From the NCBI GenBank assembly GCA_905215935.1, contig CAJMRY010000011.1, positions 1-43,295 on the forward strand: a stretch of DNA of 43,295 nucleotides, read 5' to 3'. The notes beneath the pieces were generated by a model, which was given only the letters and a program-made list of their open reading frames with translations, did no database searches and had not been told where the DNA came from. The position numbers and the translations under genes are program-made. Shown one piece after another: positions 27,901 to 35,983 of the stretch (within the stretch, counting starts at the first letter, position 1; the number at the start of each line of letters is the position of its first letter). Source of the DNA: an uncultured bacterium. Lineage in GTDB: Bacteria > Bacillota > Clostridia > TANB77 > CAG-508.

Positions 27901-29419
27901 TGATCAAAATGAAAATGATGAAGATGAAGAAGACAGTAATGAAGAAAATAATGAAGAGGTTTATAATCCAGGTGATCCAGTGTCAAAATCTACAGTATAT
28001 GAAGAATTTGCACAATCTGGACAGGGATATGAAACAATAATTACAGTTAATGGAATTTCATATAAAAATTATAAACAAGGTGATTTTCCAGATATTCCAT
28101 ATTCAGAAGGATCAATAGCAACATCTGGATGTGGAGCTACATCAACTGCAATAGTACTTACAGGATATGGATATGATGTTAGTGTACCAGATGTAGCGAA
28201 TTGGATTACTAAAAATAGTGTTCCAACAAGTTGGGAAGCTAATCAAAAGGCATTAGAGCATTTTGGAGGAATTAGTAGTCAGGTTATAGTTGGAGGAAAA
28301 ACTAAACAAGATACAATGAACTATGTAGAAAAAATAAGAAAAGCGTTCAGCGAAGGTAAACCTGTTATAGCAAATGTTAAGCCTTCTGTTGCAGGAAACA
28401 ATTTATATACAAGCTATGGACATTATATTGTTTTATTAGGTGAAGATAAAAATGGAACTGTATTAGTTAGTGATCCAAATGGTAGAGGTGTTAATAATGT
28501 AAAAAACAAGTTTACAAAAGGATTAGAAGAGTTAGTAAGATTATATTTAACAGAAGAATCATCATCAGTCGGAGGAATTTTAATACCAGAACAAGTACCA
28601 AAAGGAGTTAACTTTAACAATAAGTTAGTAGGATTTAAAGCAGGATTACCTGTAATTACTCCAGGTGAGGGACTTGTGTTGAATGCAACTAAAGATTCTA
28701 TAACCATAAAATTTACAACAGATAACTCTGTAAAAGATATGACGATGAAAATAGAAGGAATTGAAGTTGATAATGAGATTGTTAATGGAAATACAACATT
28801 TTTAGAAAGTGGAACACAAATTGGCGTAACTACAGATGAAGATATAAAACTATTAATGAGAGATAAAAAGAAATCAATTATTAATGATATTGAAGACTAT
28901 ATGGTAATAAAAAAAGGATTAGGAAGTAATTCTGTAGTACTAATAGATAATGATTATGATGTGGATATATCATGTGACAAAAATGTTATAAGAAATATAG
29001 AAGATTTTAGAAAAATGTTCCCCGCAGATGAGTATAATGGAAACATATATAATAATGCACAAGCATTTCTTGATATGCAAGAGAAATATGGAGTTAATGC
29101 TGTATTTGCTGCATGTGTAACAATAGCAGAATCTGGTGGTGGAACGGGATGGGCAGCAATTCCAGAATCTACATATAATTGGTTTAGTATTTCAGGTAGC
29201 CATAATGGAAAATCTGTTTATACAAATAGACAATGGTGTGCATATGATAGTTATGCAGATGCAGTAGATCACTTTGGAGAATTAATATCAACAAGTAGTT
29301 ATTATTTCAAAGCTGGAAGAAAGAAAATATCAGAAATAGCACCAACATATTGTAATGCAGAATGGGGAGTAACAGTAAGTGAATATATGACTGAAAGACT
29401 ACAGAGATTAAGTAATTAA
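24958..29419 (+). CDS. Secretion-associated wall hydrolase (C39-like peptidase plus glucosaminidase), read through a +1 shift at CGG 26374
   Basis: The zero frame stops at 26401-26403, eight codons after CGG (26374-26376). Skipping C26374 (24958-26373 plus 26375-29419) gives 1,486 residues. The order is: a Lys/Ser-rich cytoplasmic start, one membrane helix (about 88-118), a long outer region crossing the junction, an acidic linker, a C39-like peptidase with Cys near 1058 (T-S-G-C-G-A-T-S) and G-H-Y-I-V-L-L, then a glucosaminidase-type domain with A-E-S-G-G-G near 1391. Together these look like a VirB1-type enzyme that opens peptidoglycan. The downstream open frame lacks its own membrane anchor. 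Confidence 0.85.
26374..26376 (+). other. CGG +1 frameshift site 4 (wall hydrolase)
   Basis: Context is GAT GAG CGG AGT. Reading GAG-(C)-GGA-GTC-GAA restores D-E-G-V-E-E-L. The zero frame meets TGA eight codons later. Confidence 0.75.
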
Positions 29420-29441
29420 AATAATGTAAGTAGAGGTAAAC

Positions 29442-30035
29442 ATGAAAAAAATTGTGAATTTGATAATAATTATTATAATACTTATTAATATAGTAATAAT
29501 GATTAAATTAGGTATTCAAATATCAGAAAAAAGAGCAAGTACTGAAATAAAAAACAAATATAATTTGGAATATAATATTGTAGAAAAGAATGATAATTAT
29601 ATCGAAGTTGAAAATTTTATTTTATTTGTTAGATTATATACAGGAGATGTAGGAACTAATTGTTTGAAAGATAGTATTATAAAATTTATGAACAATGATT
29701 TTCCAGAGTTATTTAACAAAATTTATAATTTAAACAATGATAATATAGATGATTACTATAAAAACGAAAAAGAAAGTATAAATACTGTTATAGAAATTAA
29801 TAATAGTACTAAATTTAAATATGTTGTACAATCATTACAAAAATCTCCTCAGCAGTTAGGAAATTGTAAAAGATGTAAACTGAATTTAGATAGCTATAAA
29901 GAAGACGAAAAATATGCATACTTGAAACTAGAATTGGAATATGAAAGTGGATTAAAGTTTGAGTGTAATGTTCAATTTGCTATGAATGGTAATCATTCTA
30001 GTGAGTTATATACTAAGTTTTTACTAATTAATTAG
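29442..30035 (+). CDS. Membrane-anchored protein of the secretion operon, unknown
   Basis: The 197-residue protein has one N-terminal membrane helix (about residues 3-25) and a soluble outer domain rich in Asn, Lys and Asp. A CxxC pair (N-C-K-R-C-K) lies in the last third. It sits 22 bases after the wall hydrolase and nine before the next gene. Size, topology and operon position fit a VirB8-like or assembly subunit, but there is no diagnostic motif and I do not recognise the family. Confidence 0.5.
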   Translation: MKKIVNLIIIIIILINIVIMIKLGIQISEKRASTEIKNKYNLEYNIVEKNDNYIEVENFILFVRLYTGDVGTNCLKDSIIKFMNNDFPELFNKIYNLNNDNIDDYYKNEKESINTVIEINNSTKFKYVVQSLQKSPQQLGNCKRCKLNLDSYKEDEKYAYLKLELEYESGLKFECNVQFAMNGNHSSELYTKFLLIN

Positions 30036-30044
30036 GAGAATAAT

Positions 30045-30578
30045 ATGAAGAATTTTTTAAATATAAAAAATATTTTAATTATCATAGTTGTATTACTATT
30101 AATAATAATAAATATAGTACTATATATGAAATATGATGAGTTAAATAAATTTAATATACAAGGTAACGTAATTGTTACAGAAGAAAATGTTACTTCTAAA
30201 AATAATATACAAGTAAATGATGATATTTTAACAGAGCTAAAATCTATGTCTGAACGTGAAAGAATGGAATTCTATTTTTCCGAATTTATGGATTACATAG
30301 AGAACGGCAAATATCAGGAAGCATATAACTTATTGTATCCAGACTTTAAAGATAACTATTTTAAAACATTAGATGATTTTAAAAAGTATGTAAATAAAAC
30401 ATATCCAGAGTTTGTCTCTTTTAGTTATAATGACATAGAAAGACAAGGAAATATATATGTTTTGATGATAACTGTTATTAATCCAGATTTGAATAAAAGT
30501 GAAGCGAAAAAGAGCCAAAGGATTGTAATAAAGGAAAACAATTTTAATGATTTTGTTTTATCGTTTCAAGTTATATAA
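30045..30578 (+). CDS. Single-pass VirB8/NTF2-like candidate 1
   Basis: The 177-residue protein has an N-terminal membrane helix (about residues 8-28) and an outer domain with Y-I-E-N-G-K-Y-Q-E-A-Y-N-L-L followed by D-F-K-K-Y-V-N-K-T-Y. The next gene carries the same pattern, so they are paralogues. A helix ending in an E-x-A-Y-N-L-L turn is typical of NTF2-like domains, the fold used by VirB8/TcpC subunits in Gram-positive conjugation systems. The ribosome site AGGAG overlaps the previous stop codon. The VirB8 role is inference. Confidence 0.55.
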   Translation: MKNFLNIKNILIIIVVLLLIIINIVLYMKYDELNKFNIQGNVIVTEENVTSKNNIQVNDDILTELKSMSERERMEFYFSEFMDYIENGKYQEAYNLLYPDFKDNYFKTLDDFKKYVNKTYPEFVSFSYNDIERQGNIYVLMITVINPDLNKSEAKKSQRIVIKENNFNDFVLSFQVI

Positions 30579-30590
30579 GGAGAAAAGAAT

Positions 30591-31547
30591 ATGGGATTTT
30601 GGTTAAATCTTAGATTAAAAGTAAGAGATTTTTTTAAAAAACATAAAAAGAAAATTACTATAATAATTATTATAGTAGGTATAGTAATTGCGATAAATAG
30701 ATTTTTAGGGAGTAGACAAGTTGTAGAAATACCAAGTACCACATATGAGCCACACAGTCCAGTTATGGATGAAACAGCTAAAGTGCCAGAAGCGTATAAA
30801 CAACCAATTAATAATTTGATAGATAACTATGTTAACTATTGTAATAATAAAGAATATGAAAATGCATATAATTTATTAAGTAGTGATTTTAAATCTAATT
30901 ATTGTGATAATATAGAAGAATTTAAAAAATATGTAGACCAACTATACAAAGAAAAACAAATATATAATATACAAAATTTTTCTAATGTAAATGGTGCATA
31001 TATATATAGATTAAGATTATTAGATGACATTCTAGCTTCAGGTACTACAGATGGTTATGAGTATAAGGAAGAAAAAATTGTAATTAAAGAAGAAAATGGA
31101 GTACTTAAATTAGCTTTAAATGGTTATGTTGGTGAAGAAAATCTGGGAATTGTTGCAGAAGATGAGTATATGAGAATTAACATTGTAAAAAAAGAAATAG
31201 CATATACAGCAGAGACATATACAGTAGAAGTTACAAATAAAACAGGTAATTTTATAGTATTATTAGATAATACAGAAACAGATGAAATCATAATGAAAGT
31301 TAATGGAGATAGCAGAGGAGTTAATGGTTTAGAAAATGGTAATCTTGTTGTATTACCAAATAGCAAGAAAACTCTTACATTACCTTTTGACCAATATTAT
31401 GATGATGGAGTTAATCCAAGTGCTCTTATCTTTAATGCTATAAGAATATTGCCAGAATTTTCTGGTGACATTAATAAAGCTAAAGAAGAAAAAGAAAAGG
31501 CAATAAAATTATACAGTTTAACAATTAATTTATTACCAGAGAATTAA
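30591..31547 (+). CDS. Single-pass VirB8/NTF2-like candidate 2 with extra C-terminal domain
   Basis: The 318-residue protein has a basic start, a membrane helix (about residues 22-40), then a segment paralogous to the previous gene (Y-C-N-N-K-E-Y-E-N-A-Y-N-L-L and E-F-K-K-Y-V-D-Q-L-Y). About 130 further residues look beta-rich (Y-T-V-E-V-T-N-K-T-G-N-F-I-V-L-L) and may be a second outer domain, as in two-domain TcpC-like proteins. It is the last gene of the secretion operon. AAGGAG lies at 30578-30583. Confidence 0.55.
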   Translation: MGFWLNLRLKVRDFFKKHKKKITIIIIIVGIVIAINRFLGSRQVVEIPSTTYEPHSPVMDETAKVPEAYKQPINNLIDNYVNYCNNKEYENAYNLLSSDFKSNYCDNIEEFKKYVDQLYKEKQIYNIQNFSNVNGAYIYRLRLLDDILASGTTDGYEYKEEKIVIKEENGVLKLALNGYVGEENLGIVAEDEYMRINIVKKEIAYTAETYTVEVTNKTGNFIVLLDNTETDEIIMKVNGDSRGVNGLENGNLVVLPNSKKTLTLPFDQYYDDGVNPSALIFNAIRILPEFSGDINKAKEEKEKAIKLYSLTINLLPEN

Positions 31548-31561
31548 TTGTAATTTGTAAT

Positions 31562-31604
31562 AAAAATCACCTTTATAAAATATAGATTATAAAGGTGATT
31601 TTTT
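31562..31604 (+). terminator. Operon terminator whose 3' arm carries the next gene's ribosome site
   Basis: AAAATCACCTTTATA pairs with TATAAAGGTGATTTT, followed by T. It ends the secretion operon. The AAAGGTG in the 3' arm is also the only Shine-Dalgarno for ATG 31605, so in any read-through transcript the ribosome site of the carboxypeptidase gene would be hidden. Confidence 0.8.
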
Positions 31605-32834
31605 ATGTGGAAGAAAAAAATTTTATATATTTTAGTTATACTTATATTAATATTTAATTTAATAGGAATTGTTTATGCAGATGATGAGATAGAAGATATT
31701 CTGGAAAATGATGAATTAAGTGAAACGATTAGTGTTTCTAATGAAAACAAAGATGAACCAATTATAAATTCTAAAGCAGGACTTATATATGATAGAAAGT
31801 CTGGTAGAGTAATATGGGGAAAAAATGAGAATAAGAGAGTAGCTATGGCTTCTACTACCAAAATAATGACATGTATAATTGTGCTCGAAAATACAAATTT
31901 AAATGATGAAGTTACGGTTTCTAGTAAAGCAGCAGGGACAGGTGGATCAAGGCTTGGATTAAAAAAAGGCGATAAGATTACAATTCATGATTTATTATAT
32001 GGATTAATGTTACGTTCTGGAAATGATTCTGCCGTAGCACTTGCTGAACATGTTGGAGGAGATAAGGAAGGTTTTGCAAAACTTATGAATAGTAAAGCAA
32101 AAGAGCTTGGGTTAAAAGATACCAATTTTGTAACACCACATGGATTAGATGATCCAGAACATTATACAACAGCTTATGAACTTGCTAAAATTGCAGATTA
32201 TGCACTTAAGAATGAGAAGTTTGCCAAAATAGTAAATACCAAAGATTGTACTATAAGTATTAATGGATATTCTAAAGCATTAACTAATACAAATGAATTA
32301 TTGGGTTATTTGCAAGGAGTAAATGGTGTAAAAACAGGGTTCACTAATAATGCAGGAAGGTGTTTAGTAACATCTATTAATAGAGATAATTTCGAGATAA
32401 TTACAGTAGTATTAGGTGCAGATACTAAAAAAATCAGAACGACAGACAGTATTAAATTAATAGAATATGCATATAAGAATTATAATTATATAAATATAGA
32501 AAATATAGTAAAAGAGAAATTTGATGTCTGGAAAAGTATGAATGAAAAAAGAATATTAGTAGAAAAGGGAAAATGTGTAAATGTTAATTTGGAATTAAGT
32601 GAGATAAAAAATAAGGTTATACCAATAAAAAATAATGATGTAGATAATGTAAGTATTGAAATTAATTGTTTGTATTATTTAATAGCTCCTATTGAAAAAG
32701 GAAAAATAGTTGGAAATTTGAAAGTGACATTAAATGGAGAAGTAATAGAAGTTATAGATATAATAAATAAAGAAGAAATAGAAAAGAAAAATAGAAAGGA
32801 TTACTTTTTTGAATTTTTGAAGTCAATATATTGA
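31605..32834 (+). CDS. D-alanyl-D-alanine carboxypeptidase (penicillin-binding protein, DacF type)
   Basis: The 409-residue protein has a signal peptide (about 1-25) and the three serine D,D-peptidase motifs in order: S83-T-T-K, S138-G-N and K243-T-G. It belongs to the S11 family (PBP5/DacA/DacF), which trims the terminal D-Ala from peptidoglycan stem peptides outside the membrane. A C-terminal beta-rich domain follows, and the last residues (Y-F-F-E-F-L-K-S-I-Y) could form the amphipathic anchor of this family. The position after a secretion system with wall hydrolases may be coincidental. Confidence 0.93.
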   Translation: MWKKKILYILVILILIFNLIGIVYADDEIEDILENDELSETISVSNENKDEPIINSKAGLIYDRKSGRVIWGKNENKRVAMASTTKIMTCIIVLENTNLNDEVTVSSKAAGTGGSRLGLKKGDKITIHDLLYGLMLRSGNDSAVALAEHVGGDKEGFAKLMNSKAKELGLKDTNFVTPHGLDDPEHYTTAYELAKIADYALKNEKFAKIVNTKDCTISINGYSKALTNTNELLGYLQGVNGVKTGFTNNAGRCLVTSINRDNFEIITVVLGADTKKIRTTDSIKLIEYAYKNYNYINIENIVKEKFDVWKSMNEKRILVEKGKCVNVNLELSEIKNKVIPIKNNDVDNVSIEINCLYYLIAPIEKGKIVGNLKVTLNGEVIEVIDIINKEEIEKKNRKDYFFEFLKSIY

Positions 32835-32890
32835 CTTTTATAGTTAAATTTGTTATTATATTAATTGCTTCTAATATTGCAGAAGCATAT

Positions 32891-32966
32891 GCGGGAATAG
32901 CTCAGTTGATAGAGCGCTGCCTTGCCAAGGCAGAGGTCGCGGGTTTGAGCCCCGTTTCCCGCTCCA
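32891..32966 (+). tRNA. tRNA-Gly (anticodon GCC)
   Basis: A full cloverleaf is visible: acceptor GCGGGAA/TTCCCGC, D stem GCTC/GAGC, anticodon stem CTGCC/GGCAG around TTGCCAA, T stem GCGGG/CCCGT, and encoded CCA. The anticodon loop has a normal seven bases. It reads GGC/GGT and therefore is not the tRNA that would read GGA/GGG at the frameshift sites. Confidence 0.96.
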
Positions 32967-33107
32967 AATTTTATTATATGAAATTTTTAAAATTAGTGTC
33001 ATATATGATATGTGTTTGCATATAATAAAATATAAGTAAATGATGATTAACTTAATTGCTTATAGTTATGAAGTACATGAAACTTATATAAAATTCAAAT
33101 TTTATAT

Positions 33108-33182
33108 GGCGTTGTAGCCAAGTGGTAAGGCACGAGTCTGCAAAACTCTGATTCGGCGGTTCGAATCCGCCCAACGCCTCCA
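33108..33182 (+). tRNA. tRNA-Cys (anticodon GCA)
   Basis: The acceptor GGCGTTG/CAACGCC, anticodon stem around CTGCAAA, T stem GGCGG/CCGCC and encoded CCA are all visible. The mobile element begins directly at its 3' end. Confidence 0.95.
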
Positions 33183-33189
33183 ACGACGT
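33183..33189. repeat. Left direct repeat, candidate attL core
   Basis: ACGACGT overlaps the last base of tRNA-Cys. The same seven bases lie at the right end (39364-39370). Seven bases alone could match by chance, but their positions bracket the recombinase module. Confidence 0.45.
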
Positions 33190-33257
33190 ATCTGTTCGAA
33201 CTTTATAGAACAGATAGATATGAAAATCAATCAGTAAAATGGTTGATTTTTTCTTTT
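33190..33257 (+). terminator. Dyad and intrinsic terminator just inside the element
   Basis: ATCTGTTC/GAACAGAT (33190-33215) is a perfect eight-base dyad next to the putative attL core and may be a recombinase half-site pair. It is followed by AAAATCAATCA/TGGTTGATTTT and T6, an intrinsic terminator that would stop the tRNA transcript. Confidence 0.6.
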
Positions 33258-33301
33258 GCAAAAAATCATCCTAATTCTATATGGAAAGGATGGTGCTTGA
33301 A

Positions 33302-33571
33302 ATGAAGATAATTAAGCAAGAACTAGAATTTGAGGAATGTCTAAAACAAAGACTTGAATTTATATGTGAGTTTTCAAAAGTTATGCCTACTTTTATCAAT
33401 GGTAGTATTAGAAAATTAGATAAAACTAATCTTACATATATTGAGCCACATAGAGTGATTATTAAAAATATTACTCTTTTAGTTTTTAACTATTCAAATG
33501 ATGTGTATATTTCAAATTTAACTAAAAAGATTAAATTATCAGAGTTAGAAGAATATTTGAAAAACATATAA
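33302..33571 (+). CDS. Small protein of the element, unknown
   Basis: A frame starting at ATG 33302 gives 89 residues (an upstream ATG at 33281 would add seven); GAAAGG lies about ten bases before 33302. The protein is charged and mixed alpha/beta, with I-S-N-L-T-K-K-I-K-L-S-E-L-E-E-Y-L near its end. It has no membrane segment and no motif I recognise. Its position beside the integrase suggests an accessory of the element, but nothing more can be supported. Confidence 0.5.
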   Translation: MKIIKQELEFEECLKQRLEFICEFSKVMPTFINGSIRKLDKTNLTYIEPHRVIIKNITLLVFNYSNDVYISNLTKKIKLSELEEYLKNI

Positions 33572-33581
33572 TTGTAAATAA

Positions 33582-33609
33582 TTGACATTTCTTTAAATCG
33601 TGATATAAT
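33582..33609 (+). promoter_or_regulatory. Recombinase promoter
   Basis: TTGACA (33582-33587), a 16-base spacer and consensus TATAAT (33604-33609). Confidence 0.75.
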
Positions 33610-33614
33610 ATAGA

Positions 33615-33842
33615 CAATAAATTATGTATAGCTGTCCGTCAAGAGCTATATAATTATGAGTACTTTGAAAAAATTATATTATATTGCATTATTATTACGA
33701 AAGTAAAAAGGTTCTCGGTACCACACTCACAATCTTTGATTGTGTAGTGTGGTGAGGTTCTTATATTTTAGTTTATGATAAATGGATTTAAGAGATGTCA
33801 GTAGTACTCGTGTGTGCTTTGATGTCTCTTTTTTGTTAGATT
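33615..33842 (+). ncRNA. Structured leader of the recombinase transcript
   Basis: About 230 bases without a gene separate promoter and recombinase. They hold a TATAGCT/AGCTATA hairpin near 33627-33651, a 15-base stem from ACCACACT...CAATC to GATTG...GTGTGGT (33720-33753), and a terminator-like AAGAGA...TCTCTTTTTT hairpin (33790-33835) immediately before the ribosome site. This order suggests transcription attenuation of the recombinase. No T-box or known riboswitch motif is recognised. Confidence 0.5.
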
Positions 33843-33855
33843 GGAGGTTTAGAAA

Positions 33856-35835
33856 TTGAACGAAGAAAAGAAAAAATGTGGGTTATATTTAAGAGTATCA
33901 ACAGAAGACCAAGCTCGCGAGGGATTTAGTCTTCCAGAACAAAGAGAAAGACTAGAAACTTTTTGTAAGTTTAAAGGTTATGAAATAGTAGACTATTACG
34001 AAGACGCTGGAATAAGTGCTAAAACTGGTAATTATAGACCAGAGTTTGAAAGATTAAAAAGTGATATTAAAGCTAAAGAGATAAATACCATTGTTGCTTT
34101 AAAACTAGATAGAATAACAAGAAGTATTTATGACTGGGAAAATCTAATGACATTTTTAGACGAAAATAATGCTTATTTAGACTGTGTGAATGATGAAGTA
34201 AATACTACAAGTGCAAATGGTAAAATGATTTCAAGACTTTTAATGAGTGTAAGCCAAAATGAAATTGAGAGAACTAGCGAAAGAACAAAGATAGGTTTAG
34301 CAGGTGCAATAAAACAAGGACATATTCCTCATGTTGCTCCATTAGGTTATAAAAGAGAAGATAAAAAATTAGTAATTGACTATTCTACTAAAGATATTGT
34401 AGTTAGAATATTTGATTTATATTATAATGGCTACTCTTATCAAAAAATTAGTAATCTATTCAATGAAGAAAAAGTATTAGGAAAAGATAATTGGAGAGAT
34501 TCAACAATTATGGGTATTTTAGAAAATGAAATATACAAGGGAGATTTTGTTCATGGAAAAAGAACAAAGCACCCAACCTATTATGAGGATGTAGTTGAGC
34601 CTATTATCTCAAAGGAAATGTGGACTGATTGTCAGGTACAGAAAAAGAAAAATTCAAGAAGTTATAAAAGAACATTGACTTATTTATATTTACAAAAACT
34701 AAAATGTCCTAAATGTGGCAGAGTTTTAGGTGGTAAAGCAACTACAAAGAAGAACGGAAATGCCTACTTCTACTATTATTGTAATGACTGCAAGATTGAA
34801 TTTAAAGAAAAAGTTATAAACGATTATTTTAGTCAATTCATTAGTGAGTTGGTAGAATATGACTCTGTTGTAAATCAATTCTTCTTGCCTATGATAAAGC
34901 AAAAATTTGATGAGCCTAAGGAACAACTAGAGAAAGAAATAAAAGAACAAAACAACAAACTTGAAAGAATTAAAAAGGCTTACATTAATGGTGCTTTTGA
35001 AGTACAAGAATATAAAGAAGAAAAGAAAATAGTTGAGAAAGCTATTGCAGAACTAGAAAACAAACTAGAAACTACTGATTGTACTGAAGAACTAAAATTT
35101 ACACCAAAAGATATTTTACTAAAAAGAGATATTGATTTTATTAACAAAGTAAAACTAGATAAGGAATATCAAGCAAGAACTAAAATGTGGAAAGATTATA
35201 CAAGACAAGAACAAGCAGACTTAATAATGAAATATGTTGATGACATAGAACTTACTTTAGTTGGAAATGAAGTTGTAGTTAATCAAATAAACTTTAGAGA
35301 ATCAATTTGTAAGCCTTATCAAGAATTATATGATAACGGTTATATTGATACTACAAAGCCTATGATATTAGGTAATGTGCTTGGTAGTGTTAGATTTAGT
35401 AATTATTTGCCAGAGGAAGAAGTTGGAGAAATCATTATGAGGTTAAGACAATATTATGATGTTCATTATACAGAAGCAACCTACTATGTCGATAAGCAGA
35501 TGTTCTATTTCAATTTTGCTGAAGACAATAGTGCTATTGTTAGAGTGTTCCCTTTAGAAGATTATTACAAATTAGATCCAGATAATAAAATGGAAACTTA
35601 TGAATTTGGAATAATTTATATTCGTGAAGAAGATAAATTCCAAATGAAAGAAATTGATACTGCATTTGATTATATACCAGATGAAACAAACGATAGTGTA
35701 ATCTATATGAAAGAGCCTACTCCTATTTCAGTAGGTGTAAAGCCATTAAAGTTCTGCGAAGAAATGCAAGAAGAAACAAATCAACGTGGCACGTTTTGTT
35801 TTTGCTTTTGCAAAAATGAAAGTGGCGATAGTTAA
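33856..35835 (+). CDS. Large serine recombinase (integrase/excisionase of the element)
   Basis: Translation starts at TTG 33856, nine bases after GGAGG. The 659-residue protein has the resolvase catalytic domain with nucleophile Ser15 in Y-L-R-V-S-T-E-D-Q and the L-D-R-I-T-R-S segment near residue 90. A recombinase domain, a CxxC zinc ribbon (C-P-K-C-G-R near 282) and a coiled coil follow. A C-terminal extension of about 200 residues ends in the K-P-L-K-F-C region. Large serine recombinases join short att sites without host factors. The frame is intact and contains no in-frame CGG, so this gene should be readable even if CGG is unassigned here. Confidence 0.95.
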   Translation: MNEEKKKCGLYLRVSTEDQAREGFSLPEQRERLETFCKFKGYEIVDYYEDAGISAKTGNYRPEFERLKSDIKAKEINTIVALKLDRITRSIYDWENLMTFLDENNAYLDCVNDEVNTTSANGKMISRLLMSVSQNEIERTSERTKIGLAGAIKQGHIPHVAPLGYKREDKKLVIDYSTKDIVVRIFDLYYNGYSYQKISNLFNEEKVLGKDNWRDSTIMGILENEIYKGDFVHGKRTKHPTYYEDVVEPIISKEMWTDCQVQKKKNSRSYKRTLTYLYLQKLKCPKCGRVLGGKATTKKNGNAYFYYYCNDCKIEFKEKVINDYFSQFISELVEYDSVVNQFFLPMIKQKFDEPKEQLEKEIKEQNNKLERIKKAYINGAFEVQEYKEEKKIVEKAIAELENKLETTDCTEELKFTPKDILLKRDIDFINKVKLDKEYQARTKMWKDYTRQEQADLIMKYVDDIELTLVGNEVVVNQINFRESICKPYQELYDNGYIDTTKPMILGNVLGSVRFSNYLPEEEVGEIIMRLRQYYDVHYTEATYYVDKQMFYFNFAEDNSAIVRVFPLEDYYKLDPDNKMETYEFGIIYIREEDKFQMKEIDTAFDYIPDETNDSVIYMKEPTPISVGVKPLKFCEEMQEETNQRGTFCFCFCKNESGDS

Positions 35836-35841
35836 TTTGAA

Positions 35842-35921
35842 TAAAATTTATTTGCTAAAAATAAATTTTATTGCCTCGCAGAGCCCCCATGTTATGATAG
35901 TATGTCATAACATATAGGGGG
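35842..35921 (+). other. oriT-like region upstream of the relaxase
   Basis: An AATAAAATTTATTT/AATAAATTTTATT hairpin (35842-35871) is followed by CCCCC, then the dyad ATGTTATGA/TCATAACAT around TAGTATG (35889-35913), then GGGGG. The core ATAGTATGTCAT resembles the pMV158-type MobV origin (ATAGTGTGTTAT), where nicking occurs within TAGTGTG/T. Its place just before a MobV relaxase supports the call; the nick position is inferred by analogy. Confidence 0.65.
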
Positions 35922-35983
35922 TTAGGACTTGTGACAAGGTCAAAGTCCTGTGCTACGAAGAAATTTCAAAGGAGGTGTTTTTA

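Noticed and set aside
26375..29419. Independent second gene starting at ATG 26372
   Set aside because: It has no ribosome site and no signal or membrane segment, and the preceding frame runs straight into it at CGG.
33700..33850. T-box or known riboswitch before the recombinase
   Set aside because: There is no T-box sequence, specifier loop or recognisable ligand-binding core; only simple hairpins are visible.
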